46,929 bases of DNA, from assembly GCA_020346225.1 (NCBI GenBank), contig CP070777.1, positions 2,442,547 through 2,489,475 on the forward strand. Reading direction: 5' to 3'. Positions 1-8,733 of this stretch are shown piece by piece (positions within the stretch are counted from its first letter, which is position 1; the number at the start of each line of letters is the position of its first letter). The notes beneath the pieces are model-generated. The model was not told the origin of the DNA and ran no database searches. It was given only the letters and a program-made list of their open reading frames with translations. The DNA comes from Candidatus Zixiibacteriota bacterium (GTDB taxonomy: Bacteria > Zixibacteria > MSB-5A5 > GN15 > FEB-12). The position numbers and the translations under genes were made by a program.

Positions 1-1
1 C

Positions 2-697
2 ATCGACGAAATCCACCGGCTGTCGCCCACCATCGAGGAATTCATGTACCCGGCCATGGAAGACTTCAAGGTCGATTTCGTGGTCGACAAGGGCGCCTTC
101 GCCAAGGTCATCAACGTTCCCATCAAGCCGTTTACCCTCGTGGGTGCCACCACCCGGGCCGGGATGCTCTCGGCCCCGCTGCGCGACCGTTTTGGGCTTT
201 ATTATCATATCGATTTCTACCCGGCCGGTGAACTTCGGGAAGTCGTCCTGCGGTCGGCCCGCCTTCTGGAAACAAAGATAGATACCGAGGCGGCCGATGT
301 CATCGCGCAGCGTTCACGGGGCACGCCACGCATCGCCAACCGGCTGCTTCGCCGCGTACGGGACTATGCCGATGTGAAAGGTGACGGTAATATAGACGCC
401 GATATCGCCGCCAGAGCGCTCGATGCCGAGGGAATCGACTCGCTGGGGCTGGACAATCTCGACCGGAAGCTTCTGAAGGTTATCATCGAGTACTACAAAG
501 GCGGCCCCGTCGGTATTGAGGCCCTGGCGGCGACTCTCAGCGAGGAATCGGATACCCTTGTGGACATGGTTGAACCGTATTTGCTGAAGATAGGCTTCAT
601 CCAGCGCACCCAGCGCGGCCGGCTGGCTTCGCCGGAAGCGGCCGGGCATCTGGGTGTAAAGATTCCTGAACCCGGCTCACAGGGAAACCTGTTCTGA
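2..697 (+). CDS. ruvB: Holliday junction branch migration ATPase RuvB (5' partial)
   Basis: The reading frame is open from base 2, so the gene begins upstream of the window; 231 residues remain. RuvB is the hexameric AAA+ motor that drives branch migration with RuvA during recombinational repair. Visible are the Walker B stretch IDEIHRLSP at the very start, the sensor 1 region [19 protein letters not shown], the arginine-rich sensor 2 region around [15 protein letters not shown], and the C-terminal winged-helix DNA-binding domain ([11 protein letters not shown] to the end). The Walker A motif lies outside the window. The following DUF2905 gene and queA are a common ruvB neighbourhood, which supports the call. 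The remaining part is intact. Confidence 0.97.
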   Translation: MDEIHRLSPTIEEFMYPAMEDFKVDFVVDKGAFAKVINVPIKPFTLVGATTRAGMLSAPLRDRFGLYYHIDFYPAGELREVVLRSARLLETKIDTEAADVIAQRSRGTPRIANRLLRRVRDYADVKGDGNIDADIAARALDAEGIDSLGLDNLDRKLLKVIIEYYKGGPVGIEALAATLSEESDTLVDMVEPYLLKIGFIQRTQRGRLASPEAAGHLGVKIPEPGSQGNLF

Positions 698-754
698 TAG
701 ATATATCTTCGTTGCTGGTGCATCTTTGAATATTAATGAAGGCGGGAGGACACA

Positions 755-1045
755 ATGTCCGATAACGACTACAAGGCGCTAATAAAAGCATTAGGGGGCG
801 AAATGCTGCAGAATAAACCCGACGCCAAAGCGGTTCTCAATACTTTGATCAAGGACACTATTCATTTCCGCGACAAGCTCAAAGAGGAAACCGGTCAGAC
901 GCTGACGGTCGAGGATACTCGCCGGGCGCTGGATGCTCTGGAAACCCATCTTAAAGGGGAGAGCTTTCCCAGGGACCTGACCGCGGAACAAAAGGCTTTG
1001 GCCCAGATCTTCATCGACCGCATTGTCCTGTTCAAGCTGCAGTAA
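755..1045 (+). CDS. Small conserved-looking protein of unknown function
   Basis: A 96-residue soluble, mostly helical protein that I do not recognise. It starts at an ATG preceded by a strong Shine-Dalgarno (GGGAGG, 5 nt spacer). The sequence is rich in charged residues, has no signal peptide or membrane segment, and its second half (EDTRRALDALETHLKG to FIDRIVLFKLQ) looks like paired amphipathic helices. It lies between ruvB and a DUF2905 gene in the same direction, only 12 bp before the next start, so it is probably co-transcribed with them. The good ribosome-binding site and tight spacing argue that it is real. No function can be assigned. Confidence 0.75.
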   Translation: MSDNDYKALIKALGGEMLQNKPDAKAVLNTLIKDTIHFRDKLKEETGQTLTVEDTRRALDALETHLKGESFPRDLTAEQKALAQIFIDRIVLFKLQ

Positions 1046-1057
1046 GCCGGGGGCGGT

Positions 1058-1279
1058 GTGCTTGCCCAGGCCGGAAAGCTGCTGATAATCTTCGGATTCC
1101 TCATCGTGGTTGTTGGAATCCTGCTTCTTTTCGCCGACCGCATCCCTTTTTTGGGCAAGCTGCCGGGTGACCTCTCTTTCAAGTCCGGCAACGTCCGCAT
1201 CTATATCCCCATTGTCACTTGCATAATACTGTCGATTATCCTTACGATTATTGTTAACCTGTTCGGTCGCTGGAAATGA
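1058..1279 (+). CDS. DUF2905 family small membrane protein
   Basis: A 73-residue protein with two membrane helices (about residues 6-27 and 48-69) joined by a loop containing the family pattern ADRIPFLGKLPGDLSF. This is the DUF2905 layout: helix, R-x-P-x-L-G-x-L-P-G-D loop, helix. The start is a GTG 12 bp after the previous gene. DUF2905 genes often sit next to ruvB and queA, as here, but their function is unknown. The inner membrane location is inferred from the helices. Confidence 0.88.
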   Translation: MLAQAGKLLIIFGFLIVVVGILLLFADRIPFLGKLPGDLSFKSGNVRIYIPIVTCIILSIILTIIVNLFGRWK

Positions 1280-1338
1280 CCCGGTACTCCGGTGCTTGAC
1301 CGCAGGGCCGCTTGTACCGTAATTGCAGTCTGCCACCC

Positions 1339-2388
1339 ATGGATATCAACCTGTTTGATTACCATCTGCCGCCGGAGCTGATAGCCCAGCATCCGGCGGC
1401 CGGCCGCGATGAATCCCGACTGATGGTGCTGAACCGCGCCACGGGCAGGATAGAGATACACCCGTTTGCCGATTTCGCTTCCTACCCGGGCTCCGGCGAC
1501 GTCCTGGTCATCAACAACACCCGCGTTTTCAAGGCTCGCCTGCTCGGCAATCGGGCCACCGGCGGCCGGGTGGAGGTCTTCCTTGTTCGCCGGGCTCAGG
1601 ACGACCCCCTCGTCTGGCAGGCCATGGTCAGGCCGTCCCGCCGTGTCAAAAAAGGGGAGAGAGTCTTCTTTGGCCAGACCGATGAAGCCGGGGAGGTGAG
1701 TCTCACCCTCGAAGAAGACCGCGGCGGTCAGTGGCTTGTCCGGTTCGACTCGGCCGAGAGCCGCGAAAAGATCATCGATGATTACGGTCACGTGCCACTG
1801 CCTCAGTATATCAAGAGACCGGATATTCCGGAAGATATCGAGCGCTATCAGACGATTTTCGCCCGCCCTGACAGGACCGGGGCGGTGGCCGCTCCCACCG
1901 CCGGTTTTCACTTTACGCCGAGACTATTGAAACAGCTCAGGGATAAAGGTGTCATCGACACCCAGTTGACCCTGCACGTTGGGCCGGGCACCTTCAAGCC
2001 GGTTCAGGTTGATGATATTGAAGAACACACCGTTGACCCCGAGTTTGCCGAACTGTCGCCGGAAGCGGCCGAAACTATCAACGGCGTGCGCCGTAGCGGC
2101 GGAAGAATCTTCGTGGTCGGCACCACCTCCGTCCGAACTCTGGAATCTGCTGCAATGAAGAACGGGGACATAGTCCCCTTTGCCGGTGACGTTGACCTGT
2201 ACATCCGGCCGGGCCACGAATTCCGGTTCGTGGACCACCTGCTCACCAATTTCCACCTGCCCAAATCCTCCCTTCTTATTCTGGTCTCGGCTTTTGCCGG
2301 GCGTGAGCTGATTCTCGAAGCCTACCGCCGGGCCATCGAAAACAGGTTCCGCTTCTACTCATACGGCGATGCCATGCTGATACTCTGA
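1339..2388 (+). CDS. queA: tRNA preQ1(34) S-adenosylmethionine ribosyltransferase-isomerase QueA
   Basis: QueA transfers and rearranges the ribose of S-adenosylmethionine onto preQ1 at the tRNA wobble position, giving epoxyqueuosine. The 349-residue protein matches the family along its length: N-terminal DYHLPPELIAQHPA, VLVINNTRVFKARLLG, AAPTAGFHFT, and C-terminal LLTNFHLPKSSLLILVSAF. A TTG at 1312 would add nine residues, but the ATG at 1339 gives the usual family N-terminus and is preferred. Neither has a strong Shine-Dalgarno, so translation may be coupled to the upstream gene 59 bp away. A perfect 7-bp stem-loop follows the stop codon directly. Confidence 0.96.
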   Translation: MDINLFDYHLPPELIAQHPAAGRDESRLMVLNRATGRIEIHPFADFASYPGSGDVLVINNTRVFKARLLGNRATGGRVEVFLVRRAQDDPLVWQAMVRPSRRVKKGERVFFGQTDEAGEVSLTLEEDRGGQWLVRFDSAESREKIIDDYGHVPLPQYIKRPDIPEDIERYQTIFARPDRTGAVAAPTAGFHFTPRLLKQLRDKGVIDTQLTLHVGPGTFKPVQVDDIEEHTVDPEFAELSPEAAETINGVRRSGGRIFVVGTTSVRTLESAAMKNGDIVPFAGDVDLYIRPGHEFRFVDHLLTNFHLPKSSLLILVSAFAGRELILEAYRRAIENRFRFYSYGDAMLIL

Positions 2389-2389
2389 A

Positions 2390-2407
2390 ACGCCGGCTCG
2401 CCGGCGT
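2390..2407 (+). terminator. Stem-loop right after queA, possible weak terminator
   Basis: Perfect inverted repeat ACGCCGG-CTCG-CCGGCGT beginning two bases after the queA stop codon. No T-run follows on the plus strand, so a classic intrinsic terminator is not shown. It may protect the mRNA 3' end or slow polymerase before the ispD promoter. Confidence 0.45.
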
Positions 2408-2418
2408 CATATGCCTCG

Positions 2419-2448
2419 TTGACTTGTTGTCAGGCGGTGCCTTATATT
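2419..2448 (+). promoter_or_regulatory. ispD promoter, apparently leaderless
   Basis: TTGACT (2419-2424), an 18-bp spacer and TATATT (2443-2448) match sigma-70 elements well. The ispD ATG at 2456 lies 7 nt beyond the -10 box, so transcription would begin at or within a base of the start codon. No Shine-Dalgarno precedes the ATG. Confidence 0.7.
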
Positions 2449-2455
2449 GCGTTCG

Positions 2456-3154
2456 ATGAAAACGGTCGCTCTTATCGTCGCCGGGGGCAAGTCGCTGCGG
2501 TTCGGGGGAGAGGTCCCCAAACAGTTCCGCACTGTCTGCGGACGGCCCGTTCTGTCCTGGGCCATCGACAGTTTCGAGAGGGCCGGAACCATCAATGAGG
2601 TCGTCGTGGTGGTGAGCGAAGAATATATGGCCTATACTTCGGAAAAAGTCGTCGATCCTTACCACTTTGCCAAGGTCAGGAAAATCGTGGCCGGCGGTGA
2701 AACCCGGCGGCAGTCGGTTCTTAACGGGCTTGAGGGTCTGCCCAAAGGCACCGATTTTGTGGCCATTCATGACGGCGCCCGGCCGCTGGTGACACCGGAG
2801 GATGTCGATAAAGTCGTTCAGGTGGCCCACCGGGAGAAAGCGGCTATTCTCGCCCTCAAGGCTGTTGATACGGTGAAGCGCGTCAAGAACTCGTTCATCA
2901 TAAATACGCTTGAACGCGACACGCTTTACCTGGCCCAGACACCGCAGGTGTTCCAGTATGACCTGATTGTTCAGGCCCACCGCGGGTTTGACGAAAGCGG
3001 CGGCGGGGATACCGTGACTGACGATGCCTGCCTCGTCGAACAACGTGGTTTCAAGGTTAAAGCCGTTGAACCGACCTCGCCGAATTTCAAGATAACCTCT
3101 GTTCGCGATTTGCTGTTCGCCGAAACCGTTCTGAGCGAAAGGAGCCGGACCTGA
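2456..3154 (+). CDS. ispD: 2-C-methyl-D-erythritol 4-phosphate cytidylyltransferase IspD
   Basis: IspD joins MEP to CTP to form CDP-ME in the non-mevalonate isoprenoid pathway. The 232-residue protein has the nucleotide-binding N-terminus [20 protein letters not shown] (the G-x-x-x-R-x-G...PKQ signature), [22 protein letters not shown] and AQTPQVF, all family landmarks. The ATG at 2456 starts the conserved [11 protein letters not shown] strand. A TTG at 2447 overlaps the -10 element and is unlikely to be used. ispF follows after 1 bp, so the two sequential pathway enzymes share one transcript. This start is one of the leaderless candidates in the window. Confidence 0.96.
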   Translation: MKTVALIVAGGKSLRFGGEVPKQFRTVCGRPVLSWAIDSFERAGTINEVVVVVSEEYMAYTSEKVVDPYHFAKVRKIVAGGETRRQSVLNGLEGLPKGTDFVAIHDGARPLVTPEDVDKVVQVAHREKAAILALKAVDTVKRVKNSFIINTLERDTLYLAQTPQVFQYDLIVQAHRGFDESGGGDTVTDDACLVEQRGFKVKAVEPTSPNFKITSVRDLLFAETVLSERSRT

Positions 3155-3155
3155 T

Positions 3156-3635
3156 ATGCGCGTAGGGCACGGATTCGATGTTCACCCTCTCGTAAAGGGC
3201 CGGGAGCTGATTTTAGGGGGCGTGAAAATTCCCAGCGAGCGGGGTCTGGGGGGCCATAGCGATGCCGATGTTCTTCTTCATGCCGTCATGGATGCGTTGC
3301 TGGGGGCCGCCGGCCTTCCCGATATCGGGCAGCAGTTCCCGCCCTCGGACGAAAAGTACAAAGACGCCGATTCGGCGGCGCTCCTTGCCGAGGTGCTCTC
3401 GATGGTTCGCGACGCCGGTTTCAATGTTATCCTGAACGTCGATGCCATCCTTATTGCCCAGGAACCCAAGCTGGCCCCGTATATTCCTCAGATGAAGTCG
3501 CGCCTCGCCGAAATACTCGGGATTGAAGAGTCCCGGGTGGGTCTCAAAGCCACCACGACGGAGAGGATGGGTTTTGTGGGACGTGGTGAAGGAATAGCCG
3601 CTTCGGCCATTTGTCTGGTTAGCGCCGATGGGTGA
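3156..3635 (+). CDS. ispF: 2-C-methyl-D-erythritol 2,4-cyclodiphosphate synthase IspF
   Basis: IspF cyclises CDP-ME 2-phosphate to MEcPP, a later step of the MEP pathway. The 159-residue protein is of normal length. It contains the zinc ligands in GHGFDVHPL (D8, H10) and the later histidine in [20 protein letters not shown], plus [18 protein letters not shown] and the C-terminal [19 protein letters not shown]. It starts 1 bp after the ispD stop and overlaps the following DedA gene by 8 bp, so translation is probably coupled along the run. Confidence 0.97.
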   Translation: MRVGHGFDVHPLVKGRELILGGVKIPSERGLGGHSDADVLLHAVMDALLGAAGLPDIGQQFPPSDEKYKDADSAALLAEVLSMVRDAGFNVILNVDAILIAQEPKLAPYIPQMKSRLAEILGIEESRVGLKATTTERMGFVGRGEGIAASAICLVSADG

Positions 3636-4257
3636 AGATCCCGCCAGAATCAATCAGCTGCTTGACCTCATTTTCAGCTATGGCCCTTTCTGGGTATACC
3701 TGGCGATTTTCGCGGCCTGTTTTATCGAGAACATCTTCCCGCCTTTCCCCGGCGACAGTTTCATTGCCGCCGCCGGCGCCCTGGTGGCGGTGGCGCGTCT
3801 CGAACTTACCCTGACCTTCATAATTATCGTATTCGCCGGGGTGGCCTCTGTGATGGTCGTCTACGCCGTGGGCAAGCGCTACGGTCGCGACTTTTTTATC
3901 AGGAAAAACTACCGTTACTTCTCCGCCGCCGACATCGCCCGCGTTGAGGAACACTTCCACCGATGGGGTGCTCTTATTCTCGTTGGCTCGCGATTCGTGG
4001 TCGGCCTGCGGTCGGTACTGGCGCTGGTGGCCGGCATCAGCCGGTACGACAACCTGCGGATGCTCGTCTTCTCTACCATATCCTACCTGCTTTTCGTCGG
4101 TCTCATCATGTACGGTGCCATGACCCTGGTGGAGAATCTCGACGTCCTCAAGGAGTACTTCCGAACTTACAACTTGATTGTCTGGCCCATCTTGATTATT
4201 GCGATTGCTTACTATATACTTCGTAAGTTCCGAAGCCTCAAAAAAGGTGGAAAATGA
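3628..4257 (+). CDS. DedA family membrane protein
   Basis: A 209-residue integral membrane protein of the DedA (SNARE-associated / VTT) family, whose members are linked to lipid carrier flipping and membrane homeostasis. Diagnostic features are the re-entrant loop [15 protein letters not shown] near residues 29-43 and the conserved arginines in [18 protein letters not shown]. Four to five hydrophobic segments are visible. It overlaps ispF by 8 bp and ddl by 4 bp (ATGA). Placement between isoprenoid synthesis and D-Ala-D-Ala ligase fits a role with undecaprenyl carriers, but that is inference from context. Confidence 0.9.
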   Translation: MGEDPARINQLLDLIFSYGPFWVYLAIFAACFIENIFPPFPGDSFIAAAGALVAVARLELTLTFIIIVFAGVASVMVVYAVGKRYGRDFFIRKNYRYFSAADIARVEEHFHRWGALILVGSRFVVGLRSVLALVAGISRYDNLRMLVFSTISYLLFVGLIMYGAMTLVENLDVLKEYFRTYNLIVWPILIIAIAYYILRKFRSLKKGGK

Positions 4258-5273
4258 AAGTACTGCTCCTGGCCGGCGGCGACTCAAGCGAACGGACCGT
4301 TTCACTGGAATCGGGCAAAGCCGTGTACGAAGCGCTGGCCCGCCTGGGTCACAAGGTGTATGCCATCGATCCGTCCCGCGGCCGCTCTCTTCTGGCCAGT
4401 GATGGTGCCTTCATCGCGATTAAACCCGAGGCGACCGGAAAACAGACTGCTATTCAAACCAGCAAAAGCTGGTCGCTGTCGAACGCCCTGGGCTCTGCCG
4501 GCTTCACGGACATCGACGTTGTCTTCGTGGCTCTGCACGGCGGCTCCGGCGAGAACGGCAAGATACAGTGTCTTCTCGACCTGGCCGGCAAGAAGTACAC
4601 CGGCTCCAACATGGCCGCCTCCGCTATAGCCATGGACAAGGCCGTGGCCAAGCGACTGTGCGCCTCCGAGGGCATCGCTACACCCGACTGGGCCCTCTAC
4701 CGTACGCGCGGCCGAAAGGTCGATGACCGTCTGGTCGATGAAATATGCCACCGTTTCGAACTTCCGGTCATAATCAAGCCCAACGACGGCGGTTCGACCA
4801 TCGGCCTGTCAAAGGTCGACGACGAGTCGCAGGTCCTGCCGGCCCTGACGGTGGCCGTCAAGGAATCCAGTGACGTGCTTGTGGAGAAGTATATCGCGGG
4901 CCGGGAAATCACGGCGGCCATCCTCGACGGCAAGCCCCTGCCGCTGGTCGAAATAAAGCCGAAGAACAAGCTGTATGACTACGAGGCAAAGTATACCAAG
5001 GGCAAGTCGGATTACATCGTCCCGGCCGAGATTGACACGGACGTCGGCGAATCCATTTCCCGGGCGGCCGTCACAATTTACAGCGGTATCGGGGCCTCGG
5101 GCCTGGCCAGGGTGGATTTTATCCTCGATGCCGAGAACGGCTTCTATTTCCTCGAACTCAATACCCTGCCGGGTATGACTGAACTGTCATTGGCGCCCAT
5201 GGCCGCCTCGTCGATAGGCATAAGCTTCGATGACCTCATCAAGAAACTCATTGACTCGGCCATTCACAGGTAA
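4254..5273 (+). CDS. ddl: D-alanine--D-alanine ligase
   Basis: An ATP-grasp ligase that makes the D-Ala-D-Ala dipeptide for peptidoglycan precursors in the cytoplasm. The 339-residue protein shows the N-terminal LLAGGDSSERTVSLESG, the ligand loop LHGGSGENGKIQ, the ATP-grasp segments PVIIKPNDGGSTIGLSKV and VEKYIAGREITAAIL, and the C-terminal metal and substrate loop FLELNTLPGMTELS. Its ATG overlaps the DedA stop codon (ATGA), which indicates translational coupling. All key motifs are present and the length is usual for the family. Confidence 0.95.
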   Translation: MKVLLLAGGDSSERTVSLESGKAVYEALARLGHKVYAIDPSRGRSLLASDGAFIAIKPEATGKQTAIQTSKSWSLSNALGSAGFTDIDVVFVALHGGSGENGKIQCLLDLAGKKYTGSNMAASAIAMDKAVAKRLCASEGIATPDWALYRTRGRKVDDRLVDEICHRFELPVIIKPNDGGSTIGLSKVDDESQVLPALTVAVKESSDVLVEKYIAGREITAAILDGKPLPLVEIKPKNKLYDYEAKYTKGKSDYIVPAEIDTDVGESISRAAVTIYSGIGASGLARVDFILDAENGFYFLELNTLPGMTELSLAPMAASSIGISFDDLIKKLIDSAIHR

Positions 5274-5282
5274 GCTGCCGGC

Positions 5283-6020
5283 GTGAACAAGCTCAAGCCC
5301 AAAGCCGTAATCTTCGACCTGGGCTCAACCCTCATCGAATACGAGGCCAAACCGTGGTCGGAGCAGGCCGTGACCTGTGCGGCGAGTGTCAGGAAGTTTC
5401 TTGACAGGCAGGGTCACCCCGTTCCCGAAGACGAGGAATTCTTCCGGATATTTGAAGACATCAAGAACGATTTTCGCAAACATGCCGCCGAGAGCCTGAC
5501 CGAATGGACTGTCCCCCAGGCGGCCGAAAGGCTGCTGGGGAAGCTCGGCATCGAAGCGGATGACGGCATGGCCGACAAGCTCTTTGATGCCTATTATCAG
5601 CCCGTCGGCAAGTTGATCTATGCCTACGATGACGTTCTCGACGTTCTGGCGAGGATAAGAAAGTCCGCCGACGCGGTCGGCCTGGTGTCAAACACGATTT
5701 TTCCCGAGCGCGCCCATATGAAGGAGCTCAGGCGGTTCAAGATCGAACCGTATCTGGATTTCTGCATCTTCAGCTCCACCTTCGGTCTGAGAAAGCCGCA
5801 CCCCGACATCTTTTATAAGGCAGCCAACTGCGCCGGATACGCTCCGGCCGAGTGTATTTATATCGGCGACCGTTACGTGGAGGATTTTCAGGGTCCCTCG
5901 CAGATGGGCATGCCGGCTGTTCTCAAAGTCCTGCCCTGGCGTGAGTATCCCACTGACATGCCCGATGACATCCCCACCATTAGTTGTCTGAGCGACCTCG
6001 ACAAATATCTGGATATTTGA
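5283..6020 (+). CDS. HAD superfamily hydrolase
   Basis: A 245-residue soluble haloacid-dehalogenase-fold protein starting with GTG nine bases after ddl. Motif I is FDLGSTLIEYE: the nucleophile Asp12 is present, but the usual second aspartate (position +2) is Gly14. Motif II lies near VSNT, motif III is the lysine of GLRKPHPDIFYKA, and motif IV is YIGDRYVEDFQG. Residues between about 25 and 100 form a helical cap. Some active phosphatases, such as YihX, also have glycine at +2, so activity is not excluded. The substrate is unknown. It is probably the last gene of the ispD-ispF-dedA-ddl run. Confidence 0.85.
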   Translation: MNKLKPKAVIFDLGSTLIEYEAKPWSEQAVTCAASVRKFLDRQGHPVPEDEEFFRIFEDIKNDFRKHAAESLTEWTVPQAAERLLGKLGIEADDGMADKLFDAYYQPVGKLIYAYDDVLDVLARIRKSADAVGLVSNTIFPERAHMKELRRFKIEPYLDFCIFSSTFGLRKPHPDIFYKAANCAGYAPAECIYIGDRYVEDFQGPSQMGMPAVLKVLPWREYPTDMPDDIPTISCLSDLDKYLDI

Positions 6021-6021
6021 G

Positions 6022-6050
6022 TGGACTAAGCCCGTCTCGTTTCATATATT
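6022..6050 (+). promoter_or_regulatory. Promoter of the M42 aminopeptidase gene
   Basis: TGGACT (6022-6027), a 17-bp spacer and TATATT (6045-6050), just past the stop of the HAD gene. This gives a leader of about 50 nt. An AGGTG ribosome-binding site lies 6 nt before the ATG at 6109. Confidence 0.5.
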
Positions 6051-6108
6051 CTTCCTTCCGACACGGCAGAAAATTATCGCGCGTTAGTTTTAGATATTAG
6101 GTGTATTT

Positions 6109-7185
6109 ATGGACAAGACAGAATTGCTGTTGAAAGAAATTACCGAAGCCAACGGCGTTTCCGGATACGAAAGCGAGATTCGCAAAATTATGGTCCGGGA
6201 AATGAAAGACAACGTCGATCGCATCGAGTACGATAAACTGGGCTCGGTCCTCGGCCACAAAAAAGGCACCGCCGACAGCCCGAGAATTATGGTAATCGGC
6301 CACATGGATGAAATCGGTTTTATGGTCAAGGAGATTACCAGGGAGGGCTATATCAAGTTCCTTCCCCTTGGCGGCTGGTGGGGTCACGTGGCGCTGGGGC
6401 AGAGGATGCGTGTTATCACTTCAAAGGGCACCCTCATCGGTGTGGTCGGCTCCAAACCACCGCATCTGTTGCCGATGGAAGAACGGAAAAAAGTGCTCGA
6501 GATAAAAGACATGTTCATCGATATCGGGGTCCAGGAGAAATACGATGTCAAAAAGAGGCTGGGCGTCAAACCCGGTGACCCCATCATCCCGGACAGCCAG
6601 TTCACGATTATGGGCAACAAGAAGATGTACCTGTCCAAGGCTTTCGATAACCGCGCTTCGTGCGCTATCGTTCTCGAGCTGCTGGAGAGACTGAGCCGCG
6701 TCAAACACCCCAATACCGTCCTCGGGGGCGGTACCGTTCAGGAAGAGGTAGGCTTGCGCGGCGCTCACACCATTGCTCACCTCGGCGATCCCGACGTGTG
6801 CTTCACGGTCGACATCGGGGTGGGGCGGGATGTCCCGCCGGACGGCTTCGCGGTGCCCGAGCGGCTCGGCAGCGGCGTCAGCATTGTCATCTACGATGCC
6901 GGCATGATTCCCAACATCAAGTTGCGCGACCTCTTCGTAAAAACCGCCGAGCGGAAGAAAATACCGTACCACCTGTCCTACATGGAACGGGGCACCGGTG
7001 ACGGCTCCCGGGTTCAGCTCAGCCGACTCGGCGTGCCATCGATATACGTGGGCCCCCCGGTCAGATACATCCATTCCCATAACGGCGTCATGAACCGGAC
7101 CGACTATGACAACACCATCAAGCTGTTTATCGAAGTCATCCAGAAACTCGACAGGAAAACGGTGAAATCACTCACCGAGGGATAA
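6109..7185 (+). CDS. M42 family metallo-aminopeptidase
   Basis: A 358-residue dinuclear zinc or cobalt aminopeptidase of family M42 (glutamyl aminopeptidase / TET type), which trims peptides in the cytoplasm, usually as a dodecamer. Metal ligands and catalytic residues are visible in order: H65 and D67 in GHMDEIGF, D180 in AFDNRASC, the catalytic pair E212/E213 in TVQEEVGLRGA, D235 in FTVDIGVG, and H322 or H324 in YIHSHNGV. The length is normal. It has its own promoter-like sequence and lies 7 bp before cysS, so the two may be co-transcribed. Confidence 0.94.
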   Translation: MDKTELLLKEITEANGVSGYESEIRKIMVREMKDNVDRIEYDKLGSVLGHKKGTADSPRIMVIGHMDEIGFMVKEITREGYIKFLPLGGWWGHVALGQRMRVITSKGTLIGVVGSKPPHLLPMEERKKVLEIKDMFIDIGVQEKYDVKKRLGVKPGDPIIPDSQFTIMGNKKMYLSKAFDNRASCAIVLELLERLSRVKHPNTVLGGGTVQEEVGLRGAHTIAHLGDPDVCFTVDIGVGRDVPPDGFAVPERLGSGVSIVIYDAGMIPNIKLRDLFVKTAERKKIPYHLSYMERGTGDGSRVQLSRLGVPSIYVGPPVRYIHSHNGVMNRTDYDNTIKLFIEVIQKLDRKTVKSLTEG

Positions 7186-7192
7186 CACGGCT

Positions 7193-8587
7193 ATGACCCT
7201 TGTCTTCAAAAACAGTCTGACCCGCCTCAAAGAGGAATTCAAACCGATCGAGCCGGGTAAAGTGCGGATGTACACCTGCGGCCCAACCGTCTACAAGCAG
7301 GCCCACGTCGGCAACTTCCGGGCTTACATGTTCGAAGACCTCCTGCGGCGCTACCTGAAATACAAAGGCTACGAGGTCACTCAGGTCATGAACCTGACCG
7401 ATGTCGACGATAAGACCATTCGTGATTCACAAAAACAGAAGATTCCGCTCAAGCAATTCACCGCCCCGATGATTAAGGAGTTCTTCGAAGACCTGGACAC
7501 GCTCGGCATCGAACGGGCCGAAGAATACCCGGCCGCCACCGACCACATCCCGGAAATGGTCGCTCTCGTCAAGAAGCTCATCGACAAAGGCTACGCTTAC
7601 GAGGTTGACGGCAACTACTATTTCAAAATCTCGGCTTTCTCCGATTACGGCAAGCTCGGGAATATCGACATGGCCAGCCTGAAACCGGGTGCCCGCGTCG
7701 CCGCCGACGAATATGAAAAGGACTCGGTATCGGATTTCGCCCTCTGGAAGGCCTGGGACGAGGCCGACGGCGACGTCTTCTGGGAGACCGATATCGGCAA
7801 GGGCCGCCCGGGCTGGCATATCGAGTGCTCGGCGATGTCGATGAAATACCTGGGCAACCACTTCGATATCCATACCGGCGGCGAGGACAACAAGTTTCCG
7901 CACCACGAGAACGAGATCGCCCAGTCCGAGGCCGCCACCGGCGAGAAGTTCGTTAATTACTGGCTCCATTGCGGCTACCTTATTGCCGAGGGCCGCAAGA
8001 TGTCCAAGTCGCTCGGTAACGAATACCGCCTTCGCGAACTCCTCGAGCAGGGTTACTCCGGCGTGGCCGTTCGCTATATGCTCATTTCAACCCATTACCG
8101 CCAGCAGCTTGACTTCACCATGGACGGGCTCGAAGCCGCCCGAAACGCCCTGGAGCGATACAACGACTTCATCAGCAACCTGGCCGAGTTTCCGGGCGGC
8201 GATTCCGATGCAACCGCCGGCGGTATCATAGAGAAGGCCCTGACCGGCTTCGAGGAATCGCTCGACGACGATCTTAACATCTCCGGCGCCATGGCGGCCG
8301 TATTTGACTTCATCCGCGATATCAACAGGCTCAAGGCCGATGGCAAGCTCTCAGCGACGGAACGCGACAAGGCTTTGGAAACGATCCGGAAGTTCGACAC
8401 GGTCTTGAATTTCGCTCACGAGGCCGAAGACATCGATGCGGAGATCGAAGCCCTCATCGCCGAAAGGACCGAGGCCAAGAAAAACAAGGACTTTGCCCGG
8501 GCCGACAAGATCCGCGACGACCTGACAGCACGGGGCATCATTCTCGAAGACACCCCCCAGGGTGTCCGCTGGAAGCGAAAAATCTGA
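7193..8587 (+). CDS. cysS: Cysteinyl-tRNA synthetase
   Basis: Class I synthetase charging tRNA-Cys. The 464-residue protein has the zinc-binding and HIGH region MYTCGPTVYKQAHVGN (HIGH appears as HVGN, the normal form here), FALWKAWDEADGD, WHIECSAMSMKYLG, the zinc histidines in HTGGEDNKFPHHENEIAQSE, and KMSKSLGN. The C-terminal helical domain ends with the typical ADKIRDDLTARGIILEDTPQG. The ATG at 7193 is 7 bp after the M42 peptidase. tRNA-Thr follows 73 bp downstream. Confidence 0.97.
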   Translation: MTLVFKNSLTRLKEEFKPIEPGKVRMYTCGPTVYKQAHVGNFRAYMFEDLLRRYLKYKGYEVTQVMNLTDVDDKTIRDSQKQKIPLKQFTAPMIKEFFEDLDTLGIERAEEYPAATDHIPEMVALVKKLIDKGYAYEVDGNYYFKISAFSDYGKLGNIDMASLKPGARVAADEYEKDSVSDFALWKAWDEADGDVFWETDIGKGRPGWHIECSAMSMKYLGNHFDIHTGGEDNKFPHHENEIAQSEAATGEKFVNYWLHCGYLIAEGRKMSKSLGNEYRLRELLEQGYSGVAVRYMLISTHYRQQLDFTMDGLEAARNALERYNDFISNLAEFPGGDSDATAGGIIEKALTGFEESLDDDLNISGAMAAVFDFIRDINRLKADGKLSATERDKALETIRKFDTVLNFAHEAEDIDAEIEALIAERTEAKKNKDFARADKIRDDLTARGIILEDTPQGVRWKRKI

Positions 8588-8660
8588 ACCCGGTGTCGAT
8601 TCGGCCGTTCAGATTAAGTTGACATTGGCCGAATAATCAATTGATTTCGGTTAGACCCAG

Positions 8661-8733
8661 GCCGGCGTAACTCAGTTGGTAGAGTAGCTGATTTGTAATC
8701 AGCCAGTCAGCGGTTCGAGTCCGCTCGCCGGCT
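8661..8733 (+). tRNA. tRNA-Thr (anticodon UGU)
   Basis: A complete 73-nt cloverleaf. Acceptor arms GCCGGCG (8661-8667) and CGCCGGC (8726-8732) pair perfectly, with U as discriminator. The D-stem is ACTC/GAGT around AGTTGGTA. The anticodon stem GCTGA/TCAGC encloses TTTGTAA, so the anticodon is UGU (Thr, ACA). The variable loop is CAGTC, and the T-stem AGCGG/CCGCT carries TTCGAGT. CCA is not encoded; GTTTTTA follows. The 3' part overlaps the end of the antisense glycosyltransferase gene by 27 bp. Confidence 0.97.

Noticed and set aside
5283-6020. The HAD protein as a dead enzyme because Asp+2 is Gly
   Set aside because: YihX-type phosphatases have the same DLG motif and are active, so loss of function cannot be claimed.
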